DNA of 64,000 nucleotides, from positions 1-64,000 of the forward strand of contig JAQGDQ010000903.1 of assembly GCA_030141605.1 (NCBI GenBank), in the 5' to 3' direction. Positions within the stretch are counted from its first letter, which is position 1, and every line of letters begins with the position of its first letter. Positions 58,301 to 64,000 of this stretch are shown here, piece after piece. This DNA comes from Tubiluchus corallicola. Taxonomy: Eukaryota > Priapulida > Priapulimorpha > Priapulimorphida > Tubiluchidae. The notes beneath the pieces were generated by a model that saw only the letters and a list, made by a program, of their open reading frames with translations, was not told where the DNA came from and searched no databases. The position numbers and the translations under genes are program-made.

Positions 58301-60431
58301 TTTCAGTTTGGTACATTTTGCTTTCTGCAACATGAAGTGGATAGACATATCAGGTGGCACAAAAAATGCGCCGAAGTTTTGATCACGACGTCATAGGAAG
58401 CTAATAACGAAATGGCTTAAAAGTTATTACACTGACGTTACGGACGTTTGTTTCATAAGCACCAAAAATAAGCAATTTTTTAAATTTGTCCAAAGCTACA
58501 GAAATTGGTTAAATCAATAAGTAAAAAAAAAACAAAATGCGGGAAAAATCGTGTGTAATTATTGTGCAACTTCTCTGGGTGCTAGCCACTCACACAGTAA
58601 CCTAGACGAAGGCATTTTTTCCGACAGCTGACACAGTTTCTCAGTTTTTATTGGGGTTTTTGTTCCTAGCTTTCAACAATTTTTGCCTTTAGTGTCTTTG
58701 CGTCAAACGCCCTGTGCAGCTCGAGTGCACCTACTCTTTAAGGGAATTCCACATACCATGATGCAGAGGATTAAGTCCCATTTTTTCTTGGCAATAGATG
58801 TTTATCAGTACTTTGTTTCCTGCGGTGAAGGCCATTATGCTTGATTCCTGCATTGTTTTGCTGTCGTGTGTTAAGTGCTTTATACGTCAACATGGCCGTT
58901 TTTCAGTTGCTGACATTGTTCGTGTTCAGCCAGTTCATTTTTTAACATGCAGAAGATTTTTGGGCACAACTTGAAAATTGATGTATTGTAATACAAAGCT
59001 GTAAAATTTCAACCTTGTTTCTAATGTCATTGTATCTAAAATTCAGCACATTTTCCCACGCCAACCGATATAAGAAAAACTTTTCAGAATGGCGATTACA
59101 AAACATTATTTTATCCCATACATTCATTGGAACGTGAAATATTGCACCATCTTTTTGCTCATCTAAATAATGAACACGAAAGAATCTTGTTTTAGTTTTG
59201 TATTTTCCTATTTTTCAAGATCTGATGATTTTATACCAGGAACTACTTATTACTTCATGTTCCGCACTGATCGAGAATGGGGTTATGTAACTCAGCTTGA
59301 ATTCTACTGGGAGTCTGATCACTTCAGTATTGTTGATCCGGATACCTGGATCTACGTGGCTAACCTTTACATCAAGGACATTAAAATCACCGCAGCTGAG
59401 AGTCAAACGTTGTAAGTCAAACAACATTTAGTACGATGATTATTATAATCTTATTAATCTTAATGCCAAGCCCACGAGTAATTACATTTTGATATGAAAT
59501 TTGAAAGACAGGAAACGTGAAAATGTTAGGATTTGGATTTGAACCAGAGACCATTTGCTTACAAGGCAGACACGTAGACCACTAGGCCATCGTACACTGG
59601 TGATTAAAGCAGTCCCTTACAGCTGGCCAACCAAATTTAGAATTTCCGATGTTAGCTTACTCACACTGGAGCGATTCTAACTAACCGGATTATTTTTTTA
59701 TTTTTATTAATTTGCAGCCTGACGTTCCGTATCAGCCTGTCTTTCTATTTCTTCAAAAATCAACACTGTTGTACATGTGTTTTCCAGTTTTTTCTTGTCC
59801 AATACTGTCAATAGACTCTAATCAGTATAAATAATTATTGATGAGACTGGAATAATCTGACATTAGTCATACAAAAAATATAGAATAAAAACAATGCTGT
59901 AAGTCATTGGACAAATGACTGATGCATTACCATCATTATCGAATGGCATTTCTTTTATATTTTTAGTTATAAATCAAAATATTTTAACACTATTGAGTTG
60001 CTGTTGCCCGTAGCCCTGTGACCTAACCTTTACCAATGACACGAATTTTGACTAAATTCTGATTGCTATAACTCAATATTTTTTGTATTATATGTTACAT
60101 AGAATTTGCATCTATAAGTCTATCTTTGATAGGCAAAATGATTAATACAAACCATGGTAACAACCCCTTCGTGTTCTCCCGCTGTACTGAAAGTATTTCT
60201 GTACTATATTCATTGCATTTTCAGCATTTTTGAAGTTCTGTCGCAACCTTTGGCGCCATTTTCAGTTTCTTTGCCATTCAACGTTTTGCTATAATTTTCA
60301 AGCGTCTCTTCTGCCGTTATTTTTGAGAAAAATTAAGTTCATGCTATTTTTTCAGATCCATTTTCTGCACTGGATCTTCTAAATATCGCGATGGGAAGCG
60401 GTACGACTTGCACGCTGGTGGTCAATGTTGA
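42762..60431 (+). CDS. Secreted pancreatic-lipase-family protein with PLAT domain; nucleophile Ser lost
   Basis: Thirteen exons: 42762-42873, 43883-44082, 44819-45007, 46239-46466, 49924-50070, 51768-51894, 54191-54310, 55430-55546, 56263-56378, 56913-57051, 57725-57845, 59220-59411 and 60356-60431. Phases join throughout (627 aa; pancreatic lipase about 465). A signal peptide (FVRIVLLLLVTSATA) is followed by an unfamiliar 130-residue extension (about 38-160) with a Gly-rich AGGGTGAG. The lipase fold then starts at CYQDYGCF. It keeps LLFTRN, KIIVHTWL, VIVVDWT, the catalytic Asp337 (GLDPVDP), SGHVDFYPAGG, a Cys-bounded lid region and the catalytic His423 (CSHYRSFEL). The nucleophile elbow is GYGLG, so Gly311 stands where GHSLG has Ser. 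The C-terminal part (about 492-627) is a PLAT/LH2 domain. It is probably a non-catalytic lipid- or ligand-binding secreted protein. Exon 7 ends with a GC donor. An opposite-strand gene lies in intron 4. Confidence 0.93.
43678..43735 (-). repeat. tRNA-like relic (SINE or tRNA pseudogene)
   Basis: On the minus strand, tagtggtaatgcatccgctt fits an A box with D-loop. It is followed by a cttccat-type anticodon-loop region and gagttcaatca as a degenerate B box. The TCC-like anticodon would be Gly. The acceptor stem does not pair, so it is not a working tRNA. Confidence 0.45.
45061..45130 (+). repeat. Dispersed 70-bp repeat, copy 1
   Basis: aaacaaatcaacaagacaga onward matches 60788-60857 (aaacaaataaacaagactga) over about 70 bp, including tttaatcnacagtgaaa and agngacaaatcccc-like blocks. 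It lies just after lipase exon 3. Confidence 0.75.
45365..45615. repeat. tRNA-derived SINE fragments in opposite orientation
   Basis: 45451-45615 (plus) matches the reverse complement of 59520-59685: gttagaatccctttagtgtg, later aatttggctaacca, then the tRNA-like block ggcctagtggtctaaggcgt with cttgtaag (TGT, Thr-like anticodon loop) and a B-box-like gattcaaat. The adjoining 45365-45413 (minus) matches the other end of the same family, around ggatttgaacc. Two fragments of one SINE family therefore lie head to head. Confidence 0.65.
45762..46034. mobile_element. MITE-like element with terminal inverted repeats
   Basis: Left ccagacagcatacaatatta and right aatattgttgtgctgcctgg are inverted repeats. 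The inside contains many aatattg / caatatt copies and an internal atatgg pair in opposite orientation. No target duplication is clear. It lies in the intron before lipase exon 4. Confidence 0.65.
46999..47165. repeat. Minisatellite, left flank of nested gene exon 2
   Basis: About three imperfect copies, of roughly 45-65 bp, of a unit containing gaaacaataaaacaatgnac and tcattgngacaataaacaat. The reverse complement of the same unit fills 47935-48225. Confidence 0.75.
47390..48567 (-). CDS. Small secreted Ala/Glu-rich protein, nested in lipase intron
   Basis: Two exons on the minus strand: 48481-48567 (29 codons, ATG at 48567) and 47390-47773 (127 codons plus TAA). They join in phase 0 at GCTAAGAAG/GTAAGA and a ttttttcag acceptor. 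Exon 1 encodes a clear signal peptide (LMLLAFSCAIIAVTA). The mature part after an SKR site is about 125 residues, mostly Ala, Glu, Val and Gln in irregular AEAA / AEEV / EQAAE repeats, ending PVPVAPPA. It is strongly acidic and predicted helical. It has no Cys after the signal peptide and no domain I recognise. It lies wholly inside the intron between lipase exons 4 and 5. A TATA box is placed 90 bp upstream of the ATG. Roles such as extracellular matrix, mucus, mineral- or ice-binding are guesses. Confidence 0.8.
47935..48225. repeat. Minisatellite, right side of nested gene exon 2
   Basis: About six imperfect copies, of roughly 40 bp, of atctacagcacattgtttta then ttgttacaatgaaat. It lies in the intron of the nested secreted gene. 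Its reverse complement matches 46999-47165. Confidence 0.88.
48657..48664 (-). promoter_or_regulatory. TATA box of the nested secreted gene
   Basis: The minus strand reads cgTATATAAGtg, 90 bp upstream of the ATG at 48567. That leaves a plausible 5' UTR of about 60 bp if transcription starts 30 bp downstream. Confidence 0.6.
48764..49195. repeat. About four copies of a 104-bp tandem repeat
   Basis: Units start tgtgtcatctcttctagttg, continue aggtgattatactacaagag, and end with ggcaatatggttcctct then gacattgactga. Copies 1-2 share cttcacagtgtgac while copies 3-4 share aatctgcacatccgtg, so there are two subtypes in order. The array starts about 100 bp upstream of the nested gene's TATA box. Confidence 0.92.
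49213..49440. repeat. (GT)n microsatellite and GGACA minisatellite
   Basis: gtgcgtgcgt then (gt)n to about 49285, followed at 49340-49440 by ggacagggcaggacagg-type copies. ORFs here on both strands are low-complexity artefacts. Confidence 0.95.
50296..50380. repeat. (CT)n-rich tract
   Basis: Imperfect ctctctct with ccct interruptions, in the intron after lipase exon 5. Confidence 0.9.
50400..51767. other. Lipase intron 5, remainder
   Basis: AT-rich sequence without supported features. aatgtcggacaaaaaggctt and later aatgtcggatgta hint at an old diverged repeat. Confidence 0.35.
53030..53333. other. Coding-like patch in lipase intron 6
   Basis: An unusually balanced-composition segment is open on both strands. 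On plus, 53151-53333 reads ALGVFFNGALFNIAKTLTG then SEPSPRFIGIANTMLPAGD, with a following tttgtcag. On minus, 53030-53290 reads MSPAGSIVFAIPMNLGDGSE and a hydrophobic end. The plus frame looks like part of a multi-pass membrane protein, but I recognise no family and see no partner exon. It may be an exon relic or a nested gene piece. Confidence 0.25.
54340..54640. repeat. TTGG/TTTG tetranucleotide satellite
   Basis: gtttgtttgtttggttggtt-type repeats with gradual drift start about 30 bp after lipase exon 7. Confidence 0.93.
54740..55070. repeat. Imperfect GTT/ATT trinucleotide region
   Basis: Irregular gttgtcgttgtagtcatcgt-type sequence, simple-sequence derived. ORFs on several frames here are not real genes. 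Confidence 0.7.
55236..55313. repeat. (TTG)n microsatellite
   Basis: About 25 uninterrupted TTG units, 120 bp before lipase exon 8. Confidence 0.97.
57846..59219. other. Lipase intron 11
   Basis: No supported feature; AT-rich with short chance ORFs. Confidence 0.4.
59503..59685 (-). repeat. tRNA-derived SINE, second copy
   Basis: On the minus strand the tRNA-like block reads gatggcctagtggtctacgt, then cttgtaa (TGT anticodon loop), then ggttcaaatcc as a good B box, then a short AT-rich tail aligned with 45365-45413. Upstream sequence (gttagaatcgctccagtgtg ... aatttggttggcca) matches 45451-45550. It lies in the intron after lipase exon 12. Confidence 0.7.
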
Positions 60432-60467
60432 ACGTGAATGTTGAATGAGTTCACTGCACAAGTTTAC

Positions 60468-60483
60468 TGCCGGACTTCCGGCA
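60468..60483 (+). other. Perfect hairpin in the lipase 3' UTR
   Basis: tgccggacttccggca can pair over 7 bp with a 2-base centre. It lies 37 bp after the stop codon and is GC-rich against an AT-rich background. It could be an RNA structure or a chance palindrome. Confidence 0.5.
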
Positions 60484-60787
60484 ATAATTTTTATCAATAA
60501 TTTACCAATAGTGTCCAATTTCCGACTGATTAATTGTTTTTACGTTTATTACCAAATTGGTGCAAAGAGCCAGTAATTGTAACTTCTAGGGTCAATGCAG
60601 ATAAACAGGATTCAAATTAGCGTAACTAAATAACTACTGTTTCCTGTACTGGTGCTATATTATTGTGAGTCATATTGCAATTGTCTTGCGGAAAAAATGC
60701 GAAAAATAGTAATTGCTGTACATTTAACGTTTTGCGATTTTTGTGATTTTATGAACCTATATGTGTGACTGCATTAAATGCAAACAC

Positions 60788-60857
60788 AAACAAATAAACA
60801 AGACTGATTTAATCTACAGTGAAAGATACGTTTGTTAGAGGCAAATCCCCTTACAAA
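60788..60857 (+). repeat. Dispersed 70-bp repeat, copy 2
   Basis: Matches 45061-45130 in the same orientation. Confidence 0.75.
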
Positions 60858-60960
60858 GGAATATTGTGGCTCGAGCGTACAGAACAAATAACAACTAATT
60901 CATACAAATATTAAAAATAGTTATCACAGCAATGCTACATAAAGTAGTATTAATAACTCC

Positions 60961-61420
60961 TTACATAATTGTATCGAGATTTTTTTTAGACAATAACTGA
61001 TTCCTAATATGAAAGGCTGATTCCAGAAAAGCTACAATAATCTTGCGTAATTCCATATCTTGACTACTCATTATAATGACAAATTTATCATTGTCATTTG
61101 GCATGGCAGAAAATACAGGGAACAAATTTTCAATATGATTAAAAAGTGTCAATTTATCATCCTGATAACGGACATTTCATGACTAAGTGCATTTTATCTT
61201 CAATTTGGTTAGGGTTACAATAAATGCAACATCCTCACTTTATTTTAGCCTTCTCCCCTCTTTGTATCCTTATTGTCATCAAGCAGTTCCTTTGTTCGTA
61301 CGAAATATGCCGTTCCTGCACTACGTTATTAAGCTTGCGTATTAATTTCGCTGAGCTGAATGTATTTTGGCCATGCCTGCATAAATGCAAGATCACAAAT
61401 CCAAAATCAGTTTATATTTT
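60961..61420 (-). pseudogene. LINE ORF2 C-terminal relic
   Basis: The minus strand shows a C-x2-C ... H-x4-C motif (CIYCNPNQIEDKMHLVMKC), two stops, then LFNHIENLFPVF, FVIIMSSQD and AFHIRNQLL. This zinc-like motif followed by F-x-IRNxLL-type helices is the usual end of many LINE ORF2 proteins. In-frame stops show it is dead. Confidence 0.65.
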
Positions 61421-62116
61421 ACTGTTGTTGCCCTGCCATAGGTTCCATCGTTTTTCATTGAAAGGCACATTGAAAGGAGTATATATACACAACTGTGTTG
61501 CTTTTGAGGTTTTCAAAAGCTGGCAGCAAAAAGTGTGTAAATTTTTGCGCCAAGCGTTAGCAAGCCAAAGAAAAAATTAGTCATACTCGCTTGTAGATTA
61601 CGTTGATTTAAATACTTTTTTTACATAAACGTGATATACAAAATACTTGACTCGAGTATTTAATAATACTGTATCAAAAACTTTTGTTATTAAATTTTCA
61701 ACGAATTTTTGTTGCTATTAATTTAAATTACGCACTTTGCATATTTGTCCGTCAACTCTGATGCAAGAACAATTTATTTCACACACAACAATGAATTAGT
61801 AAGCATTATACAAGGTAGCAACCATTATAGATGCAAGCGTGATGATCACGAATCATTGTAAAAGTAAGTTAATGTTAAGATGAGATGAGATAAGATGAGA
61901 TGAAATGAGACGAAACGAGACAAGATAAGATAAAATCTTCATTTAAACTCTATAGCTAGAACGAGTCATACAATTTTTGCATCCCGGTCGAGTAAACTAA
62001 AATAATAAATAATATAAATAAACATAAAAAATGCAAAATATGAATACAACTTAAAATTATACAAATTTTACGTTCATATACAAAATTATCGAGTAACAAA
62101 TACAGATGAACTGAAT
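61421..62116. other. AT-rich spacer
   Basis: No gene seen. A short run of degenerate gatgagat/gataagat pentamers lies at 61880-61935. Confidence 0.4.
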
Positions 62117-62676
62117 TTGCGTTGTATTGCATTGCATTGTATTGTATTGCACTGCACTGCATTGTACGGTACTGTACTGTACTGTACTGTACTGTACTGT
62201 ACTGTACTGTACTGTACTGTACTGTACTGTACTGTACTGTACTGTACCGTACCGTACCGTACCGTACCGTACCGTACCGTACCGTACCGTACCGTACCGT
62301 ACCGTACCGTGCCGTGCCGTATTGTATTGTATCGTATCGTATCGTATCGTATTTTGTTGTGTTGTGTTGTGTTGTGTTGTATTGTATTGTATTGTATTGT
62401 ATTGTATTGTATTGTATTGTATTGTATTGTATTGTATTGTATTGTATTGTATTGTATTGTATTGTATTGTATTGTATTGTATTGTATTGTATTGTATTGT
62501 ATTGTATTGTATTGTATTGTATTGTATTGTATTGTATTGTATTGTATTGTATTGTATTGTATTGTATTGTATTGTATTGTATTGTATTGTATTGTATTGT
62601 ATTGTATTGTATTGTATTGTATTGTATTGTATTGTATTGTATTGTATTGTATTGTATTGTATTGTATTGTATTGTA
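62117..62676. repeat. 560-bp pentanucleotide satellite with variant blocks
   Basis: Unbroken 5-bp periodicity. After a mixed attgc/actgc lead come about 15 actgt units, about 13-14 accgt, two gccgt, attgt and atcgt units, about five gttgt, then about 60 attgt to the end. Five bases per unit keep all reading frames open, which explains the long ORFs on both strands. Confidence 0.98.
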
Positions 62677-63266
62677 TACAAGTTCGGGCTGAAATGCATT
62701 TTTAAGCACTGAAACTCATGATTCATAACTTTTAAGCAGCTCAAAATGAGCTATCTTAGCGGCTCTAGATAGATATAGTTTAGAGTTTTTCACTTTAATT
62801 TGGCGCGAGTAGAAATCTTATAGTCCTTTGGCTACAAGCTAAATACCTCTAGTTAGAACCATAACGATCATAAATTCATGGGCCGAACCAGAAGCAAAAT
62901 ATGAAATCCTTGTAAATAATATTCTGAAACTGCTAATATATAAAAATGAAAGACAGTCTGCACCTAAAGAAAATCTTCACGTTTAAAACAGTTGTTGCAA
63001 AAAGTGTCAATACCTACATTTATGCTACCGAAACTTCACTTGCTATACACCACAAAGCGTTTGGATCCTGAACATTTTCTTTACCTCTTGGTCCTCTTCT
63101 GAAAGTTGTTGATGGTCTCAGTGATTGCCTGTTGTCACTGAGCTAACAGTTCTGAGCGATGAGCGTGTAAATAAGTCAGACTTCATGTTAAAGTGTGGCT
63201 CCGCCATAAAAAATATTTCTTTACTGGACTGTGGTTAATTAAAAGTCTCAGCTAAAATAAACGCTC
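62677..63266. other. Spacer between satellite and glycosyltransferase
   Basis: No supported feature. It may contain the 3' UTR of the minus-strand gene. Confidence 0.4.
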
Positions 63267-64000
63267 TCACCGTACATAATAAAGTTTGTGTTTCTTGTCT
63301 ATCACCTTATCTATTGTTATTTGCCAGAGTTCTTCAAGCAACCACATCTGTCCGAAACAATGCACAATCATCGTATCATCTACACTAATGTTACGAACAG
63401 TAAAAATTTGAGTAACAATCAAATTATTAGCCGGAACGAATGTTGGATAACTTTCCGGTCGTATTCGAGATGAGAGAATTCCTGTAACGTAAACGTCCTC
63501 AGCTGGGACAGGTATCCTATGCCGGGAAGCATCGTATAACAATGACACCAAGTCCATACTGATGATATACCCGGCTCCAATGGCGTAGGTGGGAAAGAAT
63601 CTCTTTGGCCATTCTCGTTCTGAAACATAACCGCGCCTGAATATGCTTCTTACAGGAATTGCCCTATTCAAGACATAGCCGGATATTGTGTTGCGTTGCA
63701 GTGTCGAAACATGTTTTATCAATACATCAGGATTGACATAGACATCAGTGTCACACTTCATCAAGAACTTGGCTTCTTTACAATGCGCAGACACAACGTG
63801 TAGCATTAAAACACTTTTCAGCACCAAGTTACGATAATTTTCCTCGATATTAGTCACAAGCAAGTCACCATACTTTAACCTTTCAACTTTCAGTTTCGAT
63901 CGTTTGGCGCCCTTAACTTGACCAACAATGAACAATAATTCCACATCTTTCCTTTTCTTCAGAAAACCGCCCCATGTAGTCCTGACCATCTCGCGTCGAT
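63267..64000 (-). CDS. Beta-1,3-galactosyltransferase family (GT31), 5'-partial
   Basis: The frame stays open to the right edge, so the N-terminus (cytoplasmic tail and Golgi anchor) is outside the window. The visible 244 residues begin RREMVRTTWG, the usual RRxxIRxTWG entry of GT31. They continue with LLFIVGQ, ENYRNLVLKS, FLMKCDTDVYVNPDVL with the D-x-D nucleotide-sugar and Mn site, FFPTYAIGAGYIISMDLV and PAEDVYVTGI. The stop is 63267-63269. This enzyme type acts in the Golgi lumen and adds Gal or GlcNAc in beta-1,3 linkage; the exact donor and acceptor cannot be read from sequence. An internal Met at 63989 should not be taken as the start, because conserved family sequence precedes it. The visible part has no intron. 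Confidence 0.9.
   Translation of the reverse strand, partial: RREMVRTTWGGFLKKRKDVELLFIVGQVKGAKRSKLKVERLKYGDLLVTNIEENYRNLVLKSVLMLHVVSAHCKEAKFLMKCDTDVYVNPDVLIKHVSTLQRNTISGYVLNRAIPVRSIFRRGYVSEREWPKRFFPTYAIGAGYIISMDLVSLLYDASRHRIPVPAEDVYVTGILSSRIRPESYPTFVPANNLIVTQIFTVRNISVDDTMIVHCFGQMWLLEELWQITIDKVIDKKHKLYYVR

Noticed and set aside
61956-62744. ORFs of 190-262 codons on both strands
   Set aside because: They are a consequence of the 5-bp satellite, which keeps every frame open. No non-repetitive coding sequence supports them.
1-64000. CRISPR array, bacterial operon or viral genome
   Set aside because: Spliced animal genes throughout. The tandem repeats lack unique spacers of constant length.

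Overview
The window is AT-rich genomic DNA of an animal. Most genes are split by GT-AG introns of about 0.3-4.4 kb, and the genes present (PUS3, PPP1R15, PRIM2, PIGG, a pancreatic-lipase-like gene, a GT31 glycosyltransferase, class A GPCRs) are metazoan. Tandem single-exon GPCRs and many short non-autonomous transposons suggest an invertebrate, possibly of cnidarian or sponge grade. The sequence alone does not fix the taxon. All exon structures below were read by eye from reading frame, splice sites and family conservation, and intron phases agree across every junction quoted.

Layout. (1) 1-7.9 kb: a tandem cluster of adenosine-receptor-like GPCRs on the plus strand, with two intact genes (2339-3226, 7002-7928) and two broken copies. 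Two 1.2-kb inverted-repeat arms (1-1200 and 3584-4777) bracket the first two copies and abut the third. (2) 8-17.5 kb: LINE relics and two 5' exons of PIGG on the minus strand. The rest of PIGG was not found. (3) 19.7-27.9 kb: PUS3 on the plus strand in nine recognised exons, with two complete MITEs in its introns. (4) 30.2-33.9 kb: PPP1R15 (GADD34/CReP type) on the minus strand in four coding exons, with upstream ORFs next to its start codon. (5) 37.1-38.8 kb: an intronless PRIM2. (6) 42.8-60.4 kb: a 13-exon secreted lipase-fold gene with a PLAT domain, whose nucleophile serine is replaced by glycine and which has a long novel N-terminal extension. A small secreted Ala/Glu-rich protein gene lies on the opposite strand inside one of its introns. 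(7) 60.5-64 kb: a LINE relic, a large pentanucleotide satellite, and a GT31 galactosyltransferase-type gene running off the right edge on the minus strand.

The genes do not form one pathway. They are mostly housekeeping functions: tRNA pseudouridylation, eIF2alpha dephosphorylation, replication priming, GPI-anchor synthesis and glycosylation. Between them lie lineage-expanded or fast-evolving genes: the GPCR cluster, the pseudo-lipase and the nested secreted protein. The observations I rate highest are the catalytically altered, N-terminally extended lipase, the nested Ala/Glu-rich secreted gene flanked by inverted minisatellites, and the uORF arrangement of PPP1R15.
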